A DNA stretch of 64,000 bases from DATADD01 sp046262355 (GCA_046262355.1 JBHEMX010000015.1:25124-89123), one strand, 5' to 3'; positions 29,406 through 38,224 are shown, counted from the stretch's first letter. Translations and numbers: made by a program. Notes: a model not told the origin generated them from the sequence alone.

Positions 29406-30827
29406 TTAGCGGTCGACCTCCGTCCACCGGTGGCTCGTGTACTGGAGCCACGGGCCGGGCATGCGGTTGATCCAGCACTGGTCGATCTGCCACGTGCCGT
29501 TCCCGTTGCTCTCGAACGATTTAGACAGGACGGCGCCGTTGAACACGAAGCTTCCTTGGTTGTCGACCCTCCCCTCGGGAACGACGAGCGTGCCGGAGAG
29601 TTGCGGTGACTCGATGCGGAAGCTCCCGTTGCGCACGATGATGAACGCAGACTTGCCCGTGTCGCAGGACCACCACGAGGCCTTCCAGTGGATGAGGTTG
29701 TCGGTCATCGCCTTCGATGGATCCTGATAGTCGAAGTAGGCCACGAAGTCCCCAGGAAGCCCGCCGACGTCGCCGTCGGAGATCCCGTTCGTGAGGCTCG
29801 TGCTCCAGACGGCCCCTCCCTTGATGCACGACGGGGTGCCGGAAGTGGGGATGAGGCAGTAGATCCCCGACAACTTCGCTTGCTCCTTGAGCGTCTGGTA
29901 TTGCGTGTCCGAGAGGTACGCGAGTTCGTCCGAAGGCTTCACTCGCTCGAGGTCGTCGAAGGTGAACTTCGAGGTCGGCGGCGGCGCAGAGCTTTGCCCG
30001 GGACAGGCAGCCGTGCCGCCTGGGATGGCGCCGCCGGACCCGCTCTGGTCCCACTGGGACTGACCGGCCGCTCCCGGGGAGCTGCCCGTGGTTCTATTTG
30101 CCGTGCAGTTCAGGGTCTGTGCGACGCTGTGCTCCGGAGCGTTGCCCGCGTAGACCACTCCTGTGCTGTGCACCGCGGTCCGAGCCGCGGTGGTGGCGCT
30201 GAGGCCGGGCCAGAAGTCACTCAGCTTGTAATAGGGGTCCGATCCTACGAAGGCCAATTTGTCGCGACCGGTGATGTCTTGATCGCTGATCAGGCTCGCG
30301 TAAAGTTGTGGGTTCCCCCCGACCGTCACCGAGTGAGCGAAGACCCCGACCGGAAGCCCCGCCCCCGTCACCTTGACGACCTGGCGGACGCGGCGCGTGG
30401 CCTCTGGGGACGTCCCATCGGACGTGATCGTGAAGTACTGAGGCGCGCTGTAACGGGGCGGGGAGGTGGAGGGACAGACCGCGGCGGGGTCGCCCTTCGA
30501 ATCCGACAACGTCATCGTTGCGTAGTAGCTACCGTTGCCGATCGAGCCGCTGCGCGCGAACTTGCCAGGGGTCCCGACGCAGGAGCTCGCCAGGTCGGCC
30601 CAGGTCACGCTCGGCTTGGTGACCTCGAGCATGACGCGATCCACGCCCGCCTCCGCATATGACAAGGCATCCGCCGCCTTGCGGTCGTCCGTGCTCGCAC
30701 GCAAGTTTTGGATGGATATGAATGCGGCGGTCGAGGCAAGCACCGAGAGGGCCGCGCCTATCAGGACCACCGTGACCATGGCAACCCCTCGTTCATCTTG
30801 CCGCGGCGCCCTCGAGTGCGTGTTCAT
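29406..30827 (-). CDS. PilX-like minor pilin-associated membrane protein
   Basis: A 473-residue protein with an N-terminal hydrophobic segment of the PilX type (QDERGVAMVTVVLIGAALSVLASTAA) followed by a long, Ser/Thr- and Gly-rich extracellular region with several Cys. PilX-type proteins help assemble the pilus tip and lack the canonical Gly-Phe-Thr-Leu-x-Glu cleavage site, as here. It overlaps the PilW-like gene, and the four genes from here to 33779 form one minor-pilin cluster. The central region is not recognised. Start ATG 30825-30827 or the GTG just before it. Confidence 0.7.
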   Translation of the reverse strand: MNTHSRAPRQDERGVAMVTVVLIGAALSVLASTAAFISIQNLRASTDDRKAADALSYAEAGVDRVMLEVTKPSVTWADLASSCVGTPGKFARSGSIGNGSYYATMTLSDSKGDPAAVCPSTSPPRYSAPQYFTITSDGTSPEATRRVRQVVKVTGAGLPVGVFAHSVTVGGNPQLYASLISDQDITGRDKLAFVGSDPYYKLSDFWPGLSATTAARTAVHSTGVVYAGNAPEHSVAQTLNCTANRTTGSSPGAAGQSQWDQSGSGGAIPGGTAACPGQSSAPPPTSKFTFDDLERVKPSDELAYLSDTQYQTLKEQAKLSGIYCLIPTSGTPSCIKGGAVWSTSLTNGISDGDVGGLPGDFVAYFDYQDPSKAMTDNLIHWKASWWSCDTGKSAFIIVRNGSFRIESPQLSGTLVVPEGRVDNQGSFVFNGAVLSKSFESNGNGTWQIDQCWINRMPGPWLQYTSHRWTEVDR

Positions 30828-31474
30828 CACCTTCGGTTCCTGAGCTGGGCCTCGGCATAGAAGTCCGTCGATCTGCTCCTATCGGCAAGCCGCAGGGCGA
30901 AGCCGACGTTGCTGACGTAGGAGAGCTCGGGGTAGTCGAGTTGACCGTTGCCGTTGCCCACCTCTACCGACACTCCGTGGCTTGGTGCCGCGTCGAGCTC
31001 CTGCCACGACGTGATCCCATCAGCGTCCCAGTCGTACGCAAGCTGATTGCTGGAGTACGAGAAGGCGTTCTTGCCCGGGATCTGCGCCACGCCGGTTGCG
31101 AGCGTCTCGGGTGTTCCGCCGGGAACACCGAGCGTGATCACCTGCTGAGCCTGGTCGAATGTATAGATCTCGATCTCGTGGTCTCCCGCGGAGTTCGGGC
31201 TTTGGTAGGTTCCGTCGCCGTTGAAGTCGATCTTGATCCTGAACGTCTTGTCGGTCGCACCTTCGATCACCTGCGCTTCGCGGGTGTCGCGCACCATGCG
31301 GTTCAAGCCCAAGCGGGCCTCTTGCGCGATCGACGACACCGACCGTGCCGTTTGCGTGCCACGCAGACCCGAGAAGAGCACCTGGTAGAACGCCGCAGCC
31401 GCGAGCGACAGCAGCATCATCGCGACCAGGATCTCGACGAGAGTGTAGCCGTCGTCTGATCGGGCGCCGTTCAC
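30827..31474 (-). CDS. Prepilin-type minor pilin, PilW/PulJ-like
   Basis: A 215-residue pseudopilin. The leader ends at Gly, followed by YTLVEILVAMMLLSLAAAAFYQ, a class III (type IV pilin) cleavage and methylation motif with the key Glu at +5. The body contains an acidic GDG/NGNGQLD segment that could bind a cation. The PilW/PulJ label rests on position between the PilX-like and large pilin-like genes. GTG start overlaps the preceding stop (GTGA). Confidence 0.75.
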   Translation of the reverse strand: MNGARSDDGYTLVEILVAMMLLSLAAAAFYQVLFSGLRGTQTARSVSSIAQEARLGLNRMVRDTREAQVIEGATDKTFRIKIDFNGDGTYQSPNSAGDHEIEIYTFDQAQQVITLGVPGGTPETLATGVAQIPGKNAFSYSSNQLAYDWDADGITSWQELDAAPSHGVSVEVGNGNGQLDYPELSYVSNVGFALRLADRSRSTDFYAEAQLRNRR

Positions 31475-33255
31475 CGCTTGTCCACCGCCTCACACCTGAG
31501 GTTCCCGACGGAGACGCGCAGCCCGGAGCCGGGATACGCGGCGGGGTCTGCGTTCAGCGGCACGGTGTCGATGCGGATCGCGCCGCCGATCGTCGCCGTC
31601 CGCGACCGGCCTGCGGAGTCCTTCGAAGTCCCGTTGGAGGAGACGTTGTAGAGGCTCGACCAGCTCGATAGGTAGCCGCTGTTGGTCCCCGACTTGACCA
31701 GGTAGACGTCGCTGGCGACGTCGGACCCGTCGTAGACGAGGGTGTTGGCCGCGATGCCGGCCAACGGATCGGAGAGAAGGCTGCCCGAGAGAGGCACCTG
31801 AGTGCTGTAGCCGCCGTCCAAGGCGTTGTTGTTCGTCGTGTCCCTCCAGTAGCGAAGCTTCGCGGTCCATGTCGCCGACGGGTCCGGCGCGCTGGGGGCT
31901 CCCGTAGCCGTACAGGTTGTGGTGGCGGTGAACTCGTCGATCACGACCACGCCCCCCGGCGCAAAGGTCGTGGGCAGCAGACGAAGGTCGTAGAGAGACA
32001 CGGTCGCGGTGGTGGCAACGGATCTGTTGCCCGCCGTGAGCGCGGTCGTCACCGCGCTGGTCGAGCCCGTGAGCCCGGACTGTCCGGTTGCCGTCCTGGG
32101 CCTCAACGAGAACATGTGCCTCGAGCCGTCGAGAGCGAGCTTGATCGCATCGAACGGAAGCTGAGGATTGACCCACAGGTCCTCGAGCAGCGGGGACTGA
32201 GAGTAGACGAAGCGTCCCTGAGCGGTCGGCAACTCGCTCGCCACCCTGGCCTGAAGGTTGTCCGCGGTCGTCCCGTCGAGCCCTGCGACGGCCGGCGTTC
32301 CGACCACGCTGGGGTGCAGAAGCTGGCACCCGTTCGGGGACGGGCAGGACGCGGTGGCGCTCGCCGTGGTCGCATCGGGGGGGGCTTGATAGGCGGCCTG
32401 CGCGCCGTCCACCGGCACGTACGAGGGATCCGTCGGAGTGGGATTCAGCACGGCGCTCCCCGCATCAACCGTCTGGGATGCGGTCGACGTCTGGCGGGTC
32501 GAGATCTGTGACTGGGCCGTGCCGCCCGTCGCGATCAGCTCGCTCGGGGCTCCTCCGGCATCCTTGAAGGTCGTCAAGACGCGCACCCCGTAGGCGATCG
32601 CGGCGTCGCCGCTCACTCTCGTGCCGCCGAAGGTGCGATCGCTGAGCAGGGTCGTGAGCGAGAAGCTCTTGTCTCTCGCACCAACCTTCCAGCTCGTCGA
32701 GACCACGATCTTCAGCAGCTGGCTCGGCGCCCGGTCCGAGCCGGGTGTGGCCGTCGTGGGATCCCACCTGTAGGTGCTCGCCGGCTCAGTCGGCGTGTAG
32801 CTGGTCGTCACGGTTCCCGAGTCCACCGGCGTGACGAACTGCGCACGGAAGCTGATCGTGTGTCCTGCGGGGATGTTCTTGGGGCACGCCGGGTTCGTCG
32901 AGGTTGAGCTGCACGTCGTCGTGAACGTGTAACGCAGATCCGGATCCGTCGATCCCCCGACATAGACGCGGTTAGTCGACTGCGTCGCCGCGGCGGGGAA
33001 ATAGAAGTCCAGGACGTCCACTCGCTTGTTCTGCGCCGAGTACGCGACGAAATACGGCAGCCCCCGGATCCGTTCCATCCCCTTCACGGTGAGGTTCTTG
33101 CCGAGCGCGTAGGAGTTCCCCACAACCGATGCCCGGATGGAGCTCGAGATAAGGGGCACGAGCCCGGTGGTGATGATCGCGAAGATCATCAGCGCCGCCA
33201 TGACCTCAACGATCGACAGCCCGCGCTCGTCCGACATGAGCCTGGGGGCCGGCAT
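31471..33255 (-). CDS. Large prepilin-type protein (PilV-like N-terminus)
   Basis: A 594-residue protein with a pilin leader: after DERG comes LSIVEVMAALMIFAIITTGLVPLIS, with the conserved Glu at +5. The rest is a long Thr/Ser-rich extracellular region of beta-strand character (for example TRQTSTASQTVDAGSAVLNP) with scattered Cys. Minor pilins are usually 150-250 residues, so this is two to four times normal. It may be a tip adhesin, as large minor pilins often are, but no adhesin domain is recognised. ATG 33253-33255 follows the FimT-like stop by 2 bp; a second ATG at 33235-33237 is possible. Confidence 0.75.
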   Translation of the reverse strand: MPAPRLMSDERGLSIVEVMAALMIFAIITTGLVPLISSSIRASVVGNSYALGKNLTVKGMERIRGLPYFVAYSAQNKRVDVLDFYFPAAATQSTNRVYVGGSTDPDLRYTFTTTCSSTSTNPACPKNIPAGHTISFRAQFVTPVDSGTVTTSYTPTEPASTYRWDPTTATPGSDRAPSQLLKIVVSTSWKVGARDKSFSLTTLLSDRTFGGTRVSGDAAIAYGVRVLTTFKDAGGAPSELIATGGTAQSQISTRQTSTASQTVDAGSAVLNPTPTDPSYVPVDGAQAAYQAPPDATTASATASCPSPNGCQLLHPSVVGTPAVAGLDGTTADNLQARVASELPTAQGRFVYSQSPLLEDLWVNPQLPFDAIKLALDGSRHMFSLRPRTATGQSGLTGSTSAVTTALTAGNRSVATTATVSLYDLRLLPTTFAPGGVVVIDEFTATTTCTATGAPSAPDPSATWTAKLRYWRDTTNNNALDGGYSTQVPLSGSLLSDPLAGIAANTLVYDGSDVASDVYLVKSGTNSGYLSSWSSLYNVSSNGTSKDSAGRSRTATIGGAIRIDTVPLNADPAAYPGSGLRVSVGNLRCEAVDKR

Positions 33256-33257
33256 GG

Positions 33258-33779
33258 TTAGCTCACCCGTCCGGTAAGCGCCGTCACGCCGACGGTTCTC
33301 GTCCGGTCCAGCGCCGGCTGCCTGAGGGTGACGGAGCCGGCAGTTGCCGTCCCGCGGGCGTAGAAGAACGACATGCGCGCAGTCGACGCGTTGGCGACCC
33401 CGGCGGTTTGCAGCGCGCTGCGACAGGTCGTGATGTAGGCGCTCGGCACATCGAAGTTCTGAATCGCGCTTACCGTCACGCCGGCATCGAACGTCCGGAT
33501 CCCGGCGGAAGCGCAACTGTTCGACCCCGCGTTGTATCGGACCACGCCCCACGTGGACGAGCCCTGGATGAACCACCCCCCGTAGACGATCGGGTGGCTC
33601 TCGGACTCCGCGCGCTGTTGCAGCTGCCGGAGCTGGGAACGTATCTCGCCGGCTGCGCCGTCCAGCCCTTGGTTGAGCCAGAAGGTGCGGAGCGCGCCGG
33701 CGGACAGTGCGAGAAGAACCGCAGACAGCGTGATGGCCGCCATCAGCTCCACAAGCGTGAATCCGTCTTCCCTGCGCAC
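33258..33779 (-). CDS. Prepilin-type minor pilin, FimT/GspH-like
   Basis: A 173-residue pseudopilin: short leader MRREDG, cleavage before FTLVELMAAITLSAVLLALSAGA, Glu at +5, then a GspH-like body (RSQLRQLQQRAESE). First of a four-gene minor-pilin cluster in the order FimT-, PilV-, PilW- and PilX-like, as in type IVa pilus systems. GTG start at 33777-33779 with GGAAGGAG about 11 nt upstream. Confidence 0.8.
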   Translation of the reverse strand: MRREDGFTLVELMAAITLSAVLLALSAGALRTFWLNQGLDGAAGEIRSQLRQLQQRAESESHPIVYGGWFIQGSSTWGVVRYNAGSNSCASAGIRTFDAGVTVSAIQNFDVPSAYITTCRSALQTAGVANASTARMSFFYARGTATAGSVTLRQPALDRTRTVGVTALTGRVS

Positions 33780-33842
33780 GCGCTATCGCACTCCTTCCAC
33801 GATCCGAGTCTCACCACTCATCGGTCCGATCCGCCGTGAACT

Positions 33843-33859
33843 TCACCTCTGTGAGGTGA
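33843..33859. promoter_or_regulatory. Small hairpin upstream of the minor-pilin cluster
   Basis: TCACCTC, TGT loop, GAGGTGA in the 163-bp spacer between the second pilin gene and the minor-pilin cluster. It could be a terminator for the pilin gene or an operator; no T-run. Confidence 0.35.
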
Positions 33860-33942
33860 GGTTGATACCTGTGCTCGAAGGGACCACCCGAACCGACCAA
33901 GGAAGCTGCCTTCGTCCGTAGTCATTTGGGGTCAGGCCCGCG

Positions 33943-34371
33943 CTAGGGGCAGGCGCCTGCCCGCGGACGCCCGGTCGAGCTCGCGAAGTGCCACGTTTCA
34001 TCGAACTTGGCGTGCGTGGCTTGGATGCAGTACTGCTTCTCCGTCGTCGCGAGCGTCAGTGCGACGACGGACGTGATCCTGAGGCCCTCCTCGCTCTTCA
34101 ACGCGCCGATGGTCGGAGGACCTGCGCTGTAGTCGCCTTGGCGACCATCTGCGTAGGACTCGAGGGCGGTGGAGGCCTCCTTCAGCGAGGATTGCATCTG
34201 AGCCCTGTAGGCTCCCTCCCTCTGCCTCAGGAAGATGGGCACCGCGATCGCGGCCAGCACCGCCAGGATCAAGATCACGACCATGATCTCCACGAGCGTG
34301 AACCCGGCCCGACCTCTGATCCCGCGGGTCGCGCGATCGAGCATCGATGTCGATCGTTCGTCTTGGCTCAT
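33943..34371 (-). CDS. pilA: Type IV pilin, second copy
   Basis: A 142-residue pilin. After a basic leader of about 26 residues ending RGRAG comes FTLVEIMVVILILAVLAAIAVPIF, with Glu at +5, then a globular domain ending with a Cys pair (QYCIQATH ... RAGACP) that would form the disulfide loop. The frame is open well upstream, but ATG 34369-34371 has GAGGTG at 7 nt. The C-terminal half resembles the pilin at 34592-34996 (CIQATH versus CLQATH), so the two are paralogues. Confidence 0.88.
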   Translation of the reverse strand: MSQDERSTSMLDRATRGIRGRAGFTLVEIMVVILILAVLAAIAVPIFLRQREGAYRAQMQSSLKEASTALESYADGRQGDYSAGPPTIGALKSEEGLRITSVVALTLATTEKQYCIQATHAKFDETWHFASSTGRPRAGACP

Positions 34372-34536
34372 CACTACACCTCGAGGTTTGCGTTCGGGAG
34401 GGCGGTTTGACCGATGTCCATAGATGCTCTCGGCCATTCGAGGAAGAGCATCGATCCGACCGCTGAACGTTTTGTGCACACGTGGCAACGTCGGCCGCAG
34501 TCGACCGCTTTGGTACCGGCCCTGGAACAGGGCAAG

Positions 34537-34560
34537 AAGGGCGGAGGAATCTCCGCCCTT
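34537..34560 (-). terminator. Strong hairpin after the first pilin gene
   Basis: AAGGGCGGAG and CTCCGCCCTT form a perfect 10-bp stem with a 4-nt loop, 32 bp beyond the pilin stop. The following bases hold only a short T-run. It probably separates expression of the major pilin from the downstream pilin and minor pilins. Confidence 0.7.
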
Positions 34561-34591
34561 CAAACTCTACAGAACGTACTACACCTCTTAA

Positions 34592-34996
34592 CTAACAGGC
34601 CGCCTGTTCTGGCTTGCCGACGGCGCTGTCGAACTTCCACGTCTCGCCGGTTAGCTGAGTGTGCGTCGCCTGCAGACAGTACGAGTTGGCGGTCAAGGTC
34701 GCCGCAGGGATCGTCACGGTCACGTCGCCTCCGGCCGCCAGGCCTTCGTTCTTCAGGCCCGCGACGCTCGCGCCCACGTAGCTGCCGTTGTTGCCCGTCG
34801 AGTAGGACTCGATCGCCGTGGCGCCGCTCCGCAGCGCCGACTGCACCTGCGCCCGGTAGCCCTTCTGCCTCTGGTTGAGGAACACCGGGATCGCGATCGC
34901 CGCCAGGATGGCGATGATCAGGATCACTACCAGGAGCTCGATGAGGGTGAAACCGCCCTCACGCTGCTCCCGCATTGCGTGGAATCGCTGGAACAT
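34592..34996 (-). CDS. pilA: Type IV major pilin
   Basis: A 134-residue pilin, the likely main fibre subunit: leader MFQRFHAMREQREGG, cleavage, then FTLIELLVVILIIAILAAIAIPVF with Glu at +5, and a small globular domain with two Cys (SYCLQATH ... EQAAC). ATG 34994-34996 has an excellent ribosome-binding site (GGGGAGG, 8 nt). It has its own leader with a c-di-GMP-I riboswitch about 105 bp upstream and a strong hairpin downstream, so it is probably a separately regulated, highly expressed unit. Confidence 0.92.
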   Translation of the reverse strand: MFQRFHAMREQREGGFTLIELLVVILIIAILAAIAIPVFLNQRQKGYRAQVQSALRSGATAIESYSTGNNGSYVGASVAGLKNEGLAAGGDVTVTIPAATLTANSYCLQATHTQLTGETWKFDSAVGKPEQAAC

Positions 34997-35076
34997 TCCA
35001 GCACCTCCCCTTCCTGTCCCTGCAGCCGGGTAGGGACGACGACTGGTGACCGTTGCGCTCTTTCGCCTGAGCTCGA

Positions 35077-35096
35077 ACGGTCCGTCGTTGGACCGT
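35077..35096 (-). promoter_or_regulatory. Hairpin between the riboswitch and pilA
   Basis: ACGGTCC, 6-nt loop, GGACCGT, directly 3' of the c-di-GMP riboswitch aptamer on the minus strand. A candidate part of the expression platform; no T-run, so translational control or processing is as likely as termination. Confidence 0.4.
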
Positions 35097-35099
35097 CCT

Positions 35100-35180
35100 C
35101 GCTGCAGGTAGCCCGGCCGGCCTATGCGGCTCCGTGGCTTTGCGTCCCCGCCTTGCGACGGGTTTGCCTTTTTCTGCGCT
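35100..35180 (-). ncRNA. Cyclic di-GMP-I (GEMM) riboswitch
   Basis: Read on the minus strand the leader of pilA contains, in order, GCAG, AAAAAGGCAAACC, a small stem-loop (CGTCGCAAGGCGGG), GACGCAAAGCCACGG, GCCGCATAGGCC and GGCCGGGCTACC, then CTGC closing the outer stem. These are the conserved blocks of the GEMM-I aptamer (CAAACC, GACGCAAAGCC, the tetraloop-receptor side and the terminal CTACC side). It begins about 105 bp before the major pilin start codon. The aptamer is called from conserved blocks; on/off direction cannot be deduced. Confidence 0.88.
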
Positions 35181-35291
35181 ACAAGGTTCCGGCTTGCATT
35201 CGTTGTATCGGCACGTCCCATGACGGCTTTAGCCGTTTCAGACTGGAAATTCGTTACTTGCCGGGAGTACTTAGACGATGCGCACTGTCGG

Positions 35292-36509
35292 CTACTCGAT
35301 CAAGTCGTAGATCGCGAACATCGGCATGTAGAGCGCGATGACCATGCCTCCCACCAGGCCTCCGAGGCCCGCGATCATGAGCGGCTCGATCAGCGCGGTG
35401 AGCGACTCGGTGGTCGACTCGACCTCTTGGTCGTAGAAGTCACCGATCTTGTCGAGCATCGCGTCGAGAGCTCCTGTGTCCTCCCCCACCGAGATCATCT
35501 GCACCACCATCGGGGGAAAGACGCCGTGTTTCTCGAGCGGGCTCGACATGGACTCGCCACCTCTGACGCTGTCCTTGACGTCGAGCGCGGCCCGTCCCAG
35601 CACCTCGTTGCCCGTGGTTGCGGCCACGATGTCGAGCGCCTGGAGCACGGGGACGCCCGCTCGCAGCAGCAGCGAGAGCGTTCGAGAGAAGCGCGACAGC
35701 GCGATCTTCTGAAACAGGCCACCGAATACCGGCAGCCTCAACTTGATCTGATCCGTGCGCAGCAGGAACTCGTTGTTCGACAGTCGCAGCTTCTTATAGG
35801 TGATGAAGCCACCGATGGAGAGCGCGACCATGATGGGTACGATGATCTTTGCCTGGTTGCTGGCGAAGACGAGGACCTTGGTGGGAAGCGGAAGCTCGCC
35901 GCCGAGGTCCTTGAACATCGCCGCGAACGTCGGCACGACGAAGATCAGCATGACGATCAGCAACATGATCGAGATGGCGGTCACGATCACCGGGTAAGTC
36001 ATCGCAGACTTGACCTTCTGACGAAGCTTGTAGTCCGCCTCGAGCGTTTCCGCCACGCGCACGAGCACGACGTCGAGCTGCCCGCCGGTCTCGCCCGCCT
36101 TCACCAGCGAGACATAGAGCTTGCTGAAGACCTTGGGGTGCTTGGACATCGCGGCCGAGAGGCTCGAGCCGCGCTCGATGTCGTCTCGCAGTGCCGAGAT
36201 GGCCTTTCCCAGCGTTGGATTCTCCGACTGCTCCGCCAGGATGATCAGCGACCGCAGCAGCGACAGGCCGCTGTTGATCATGGTCGCGAACTGGCGCGAG
36301 AAGATCGCCAGGTCCTTGAGCTTGACCCTCTTCTCCTTGAGATTGATCTCCATCTTGAAGCTGACCTTCGACTCCTTGGAGATCTGCAGGGGCACCATGC
36401 CCTGCTGGCGCAGGCGCGCCGCCACGGCGCCCTCGCCGTCGGCTTCCATCTTGCCCTCGATGACCCGGCCCTCGCCGGTCCTCACCCTGTATGCGAAGGA
36501 GTCGGCCAT
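35292..36509 (-). CDS. pilC: Type IV pilus platform protein PilC
   Basis: Polytopic inner-membrane GspF-family protein on which PilB and PilT act. The 405-residue protein has two repeated GspF domains (about residues 68-190 and 270-395: FSRQFATMINSGLSLLRSL and FSRTLSLLLRAGVPVLQALD). Three membrane segments are visible (about 170-195, 215-235 and 370-395). ATG 36507-36509, 3 bp after pilT. Downstream 56 bp is a small hairpin (ACGGC..GCCGT at 35223-35236). Confidence 0.95.
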   Translation of the reverse strand: MADSFAYRVRTGEGRVIEGKMEADGEGAVAARLRQQGMVPLQISKESKVSFKMEINLKEKRVKLKDLAIFSRQFATMINSGLSLLRSLIILAEQSENPTLGKAISALRDDIERGSSLSAAMSKHPKVFSKLYVSLVKAGETGGQLDVVLVRVAETLEADYKLRQKVKSAMTYPVIVTAISIMLLIVMLIFVVPTFAAMFKDLGGELPLPTKVLVFASNQAKIIVPIMVALSIGGFITYKKLRLSNNEFLLRTDQIKLRLPVFGGLFQKIALSRFSRTLSLLLRAGVPVLQALDIVAATTGNEVLGRAALDVKDSVRGGESMSSPLEKHGVFPPMVVQMISVGEDTGALDAMLDKIGDFYDQEVESTTESLTALIEPLMIAGLGGLVGGMVIALYMPMFAIYDLIE

Positions 36510-36512
36510 CGC

Positions 36513-38003
36513 CTATCCCCTCCCCGCCAGTCGGTTGAACTCCTCGATGTGATGCGCCCGCTCGAGCGCCATCTCGTAGTTCACGGTTCCCTTCTTCACG
36601 AGCTCTGCGAGGTGCTGGTCCATGACCTGCATCCCGAACTTGGAGCCCGCCTGCATCGAGGTGTAGATCTGGTGCGTCTTGCCCTCGCGAACCAGGTTCC
36701 GGACGGCGGGAGTCGCGACGAGGACCTCGGCCGCCACGGCGCGCCCCTTGCCGTCCGCCGTCGGAACGAGCTGCTGCGAGATGATCCCCGCGATCGTCCC
36801 GGCGAGCTGGATGCGGATCTGCTCCTGCTGGTGTGGCGGGAAGACGTCGATCACGCGGTCGATCGACTGCGGAGCGTCCTGAGTGTGCAGCGTCCCGAAC
36901 ACGAGGTGCCCCGTCTCGGCCGCGGTCAACGCGGTCGAGATCGTCTCGAGGTCGCGCATCTCTCCGACGAGGATGACGTCGGGGTCCTGACGCAGCACGT
37001 GCTTGAGGGCTGCGGCGAACCCGTGCGTGTCGCTTCCAACCTCCCGTTGGTTGACCACCGCCTTCTTGTGCTGGTGGAGGAACTCGATCGGGTCCTCGAC
37101 CGTCATGATGTGCTCGGGACGGTGCGAGTTGATGTCGTCGATGAGCGCGGCGAGCGTCGTCGACTTACCGGAACCGGTGACCCCGGTGACGAGCACCAGC
37201 CCGCGCCGAAGATGTGCGAACTCCTTGACCGTCGACGGGAGGCCGAGCGCGTCGACCGTCTTGATCCCGTAGGGGATGAGACGCAGCACCGCGCCCACCG
37301 CGTCACGCTGCTGGAAGACGTTGACGCGAAAACGCGCCTTGCCGGGCAGGGCGTAAGAGACGTCGAGCTCGAGGTTCTCCTCGAACATCTCGCGCTGCTT
37401 CTGCGTCAGCATCGAGTAGATGATGTCCTGGAGGTCCTTGGGTGTGAGCTTGCGATAGCCCGCGACCGGCCGCAGGTCTCCGAAGACGCGCACCGTGGGC
37501 GGGAGGCCCGCGGTGAGGTGGAGGTCCGAGGCCTGGCCCTCGAGCACGGCGAGGAGGAACTCCGCGAGGTTGGGGTCCTTCTCCTCTTCCTCGTGCCGCG
37601 CGGCCGCCGGCTCCGCGAGCGGCGCCGCCTCGACCATGGGGACGTCCTCGGGACCGAACGTGCCGGCCGCATCGGGGGCGTTCGACGGGAGGGACGGCGC
37701 CGGCGGCGCTCCGGGTCCTGCGGGGAAGGGAGAGTGGCCAAAGGGCGAGTCCCCTCCTCGAGAGGGGGCCACCGGCGCCTCGGGATGGCCCTGGGGAGGA
37801 GCGAAGGGCGACAGCACGGCCGCCACCTCCGGGCCCCCGATCGCCTGCAGGTCCTGCGTTGCCACCAGGCCGCGCTCAAGCAGGAGCTGACCGAGGGACT
37901 TGCCGGTCCTCTCGGCCTCCTCTACGACGGGACGGATCTCGTAGGGCGACACGAGCCCGCGGTCGACGAGCTCTTGGTCCAACGGCTTGTTCGTCTGCGT
38001 CAT
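36513..38003 (-). CDS. pilT: Pilus retraction ATPase PilT with an extra N-terminal MshEN-like module
   Basis: Hexameric ATPase that powers pilus retraction. The core (about residues 145-496) has Walker A GVTGSGKST, the Asp box TVEDPIE, Walker B ILVGEMRD, the His box HLVFGTLHT and the PilT-specific AVRNLVREGK. Unlike ordinary PilT (about 350 residues) it carries about 140 extra N-terminal residues. These comprise a segment resembling half of an MshEN/GSPII_E_N domain (LDQELVDRGLVSPYEI, GKSLGQLLLERGLVATQDLQAI) and a Pro/Gly-rich linker. ATG 38001-38003 fits the AGGA site; an in-frame GTG lies two codons earlier. Confidence 0.94.
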   Translation of the reverse strand: MTQTNKPLDQELVDRGLVSPYEIRPVVEEAERTGKSLGQLLLERGLVATQDLQAIGGPEVAAVLSPFAPPQGHPEAPVAPSRGGDSPFGHSPFPAGPGAPPAPSLPSNAPDAAGTFGPEDVPMVEAAPLAEPAAARHEEEEKDPNLAEFLLAVLEGQASDLHLTAGLPPTVRVFGDLRPVAGYRKLTPKDLQDIIYSMLTQKQREMFEENLELDVSYALPGKARFRVNVFQQRDAVGAVLRLIPYGIKTVDALGLPSTVKEFAHLRRGLVLVTGVTGSGKSTTLAALIDDINSHRPEHIMTVEDPIEFLHQHKKAVVNQREVGSDTHGFAAALKHVLRQDPDVILVGEMRDLETISTALTAAETGHLVFGTLHTQDAPQSIDRVIDVFPPHQQEQIRIQLAGTIAGIISQQLVPTADGKGRAVAAEVLVATPAVRNLVREGKTHQIYTSMQAGSKFGMQVMDQHLAELVKKGTVNYEMALERAHHIEEFNRLAGRG

Positions 38004-38050
38004 GTGCACACTTCCTCACCGTCGGGTGGTCGCGCACGGCCCTGGTCGCT

Positions 38051-38098
38051 CGAGTGGGTCCTCAGGCGCCATATCGAGCGCTCACGACCCACTCGGCG
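38051..38098. repeat. 48-bp palindromic interspersed repeat, copy 2
   Basis: Same element as 11847-11894 with two mismatches in the loop: CGAGTGGGTC ... GACCCACTCG, 10-bp arms around GCGCCATATCGAGCGC-type sequence. It lies in the 221-bp spacer between pilB and pilT. Confidence 0.85.
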
Positions 38099-38197
38099 GG
38101 CTCGCTTCTCCATGGTTGTATCGGCCGCCCGGCGAAGGGATTGAGCTCCTCTTCCCGTGAACGCCCGGATGCCGAGCCCGACGCACCAGAAACGGGT

Positions 38198-38217
38198 GTG
38201 GGGCGGAGCCGCCCCAC
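38198..38217 (-). terminator. Hairpin after pilB
   Basis: GTGGGGCG, GAGC loop, CGCCCCAC, 8 bp beyond the pilB stop. Strong stem, no clear T-run. Confidence 0.5.
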
Positions 38218-38224
38218 GCACCTC

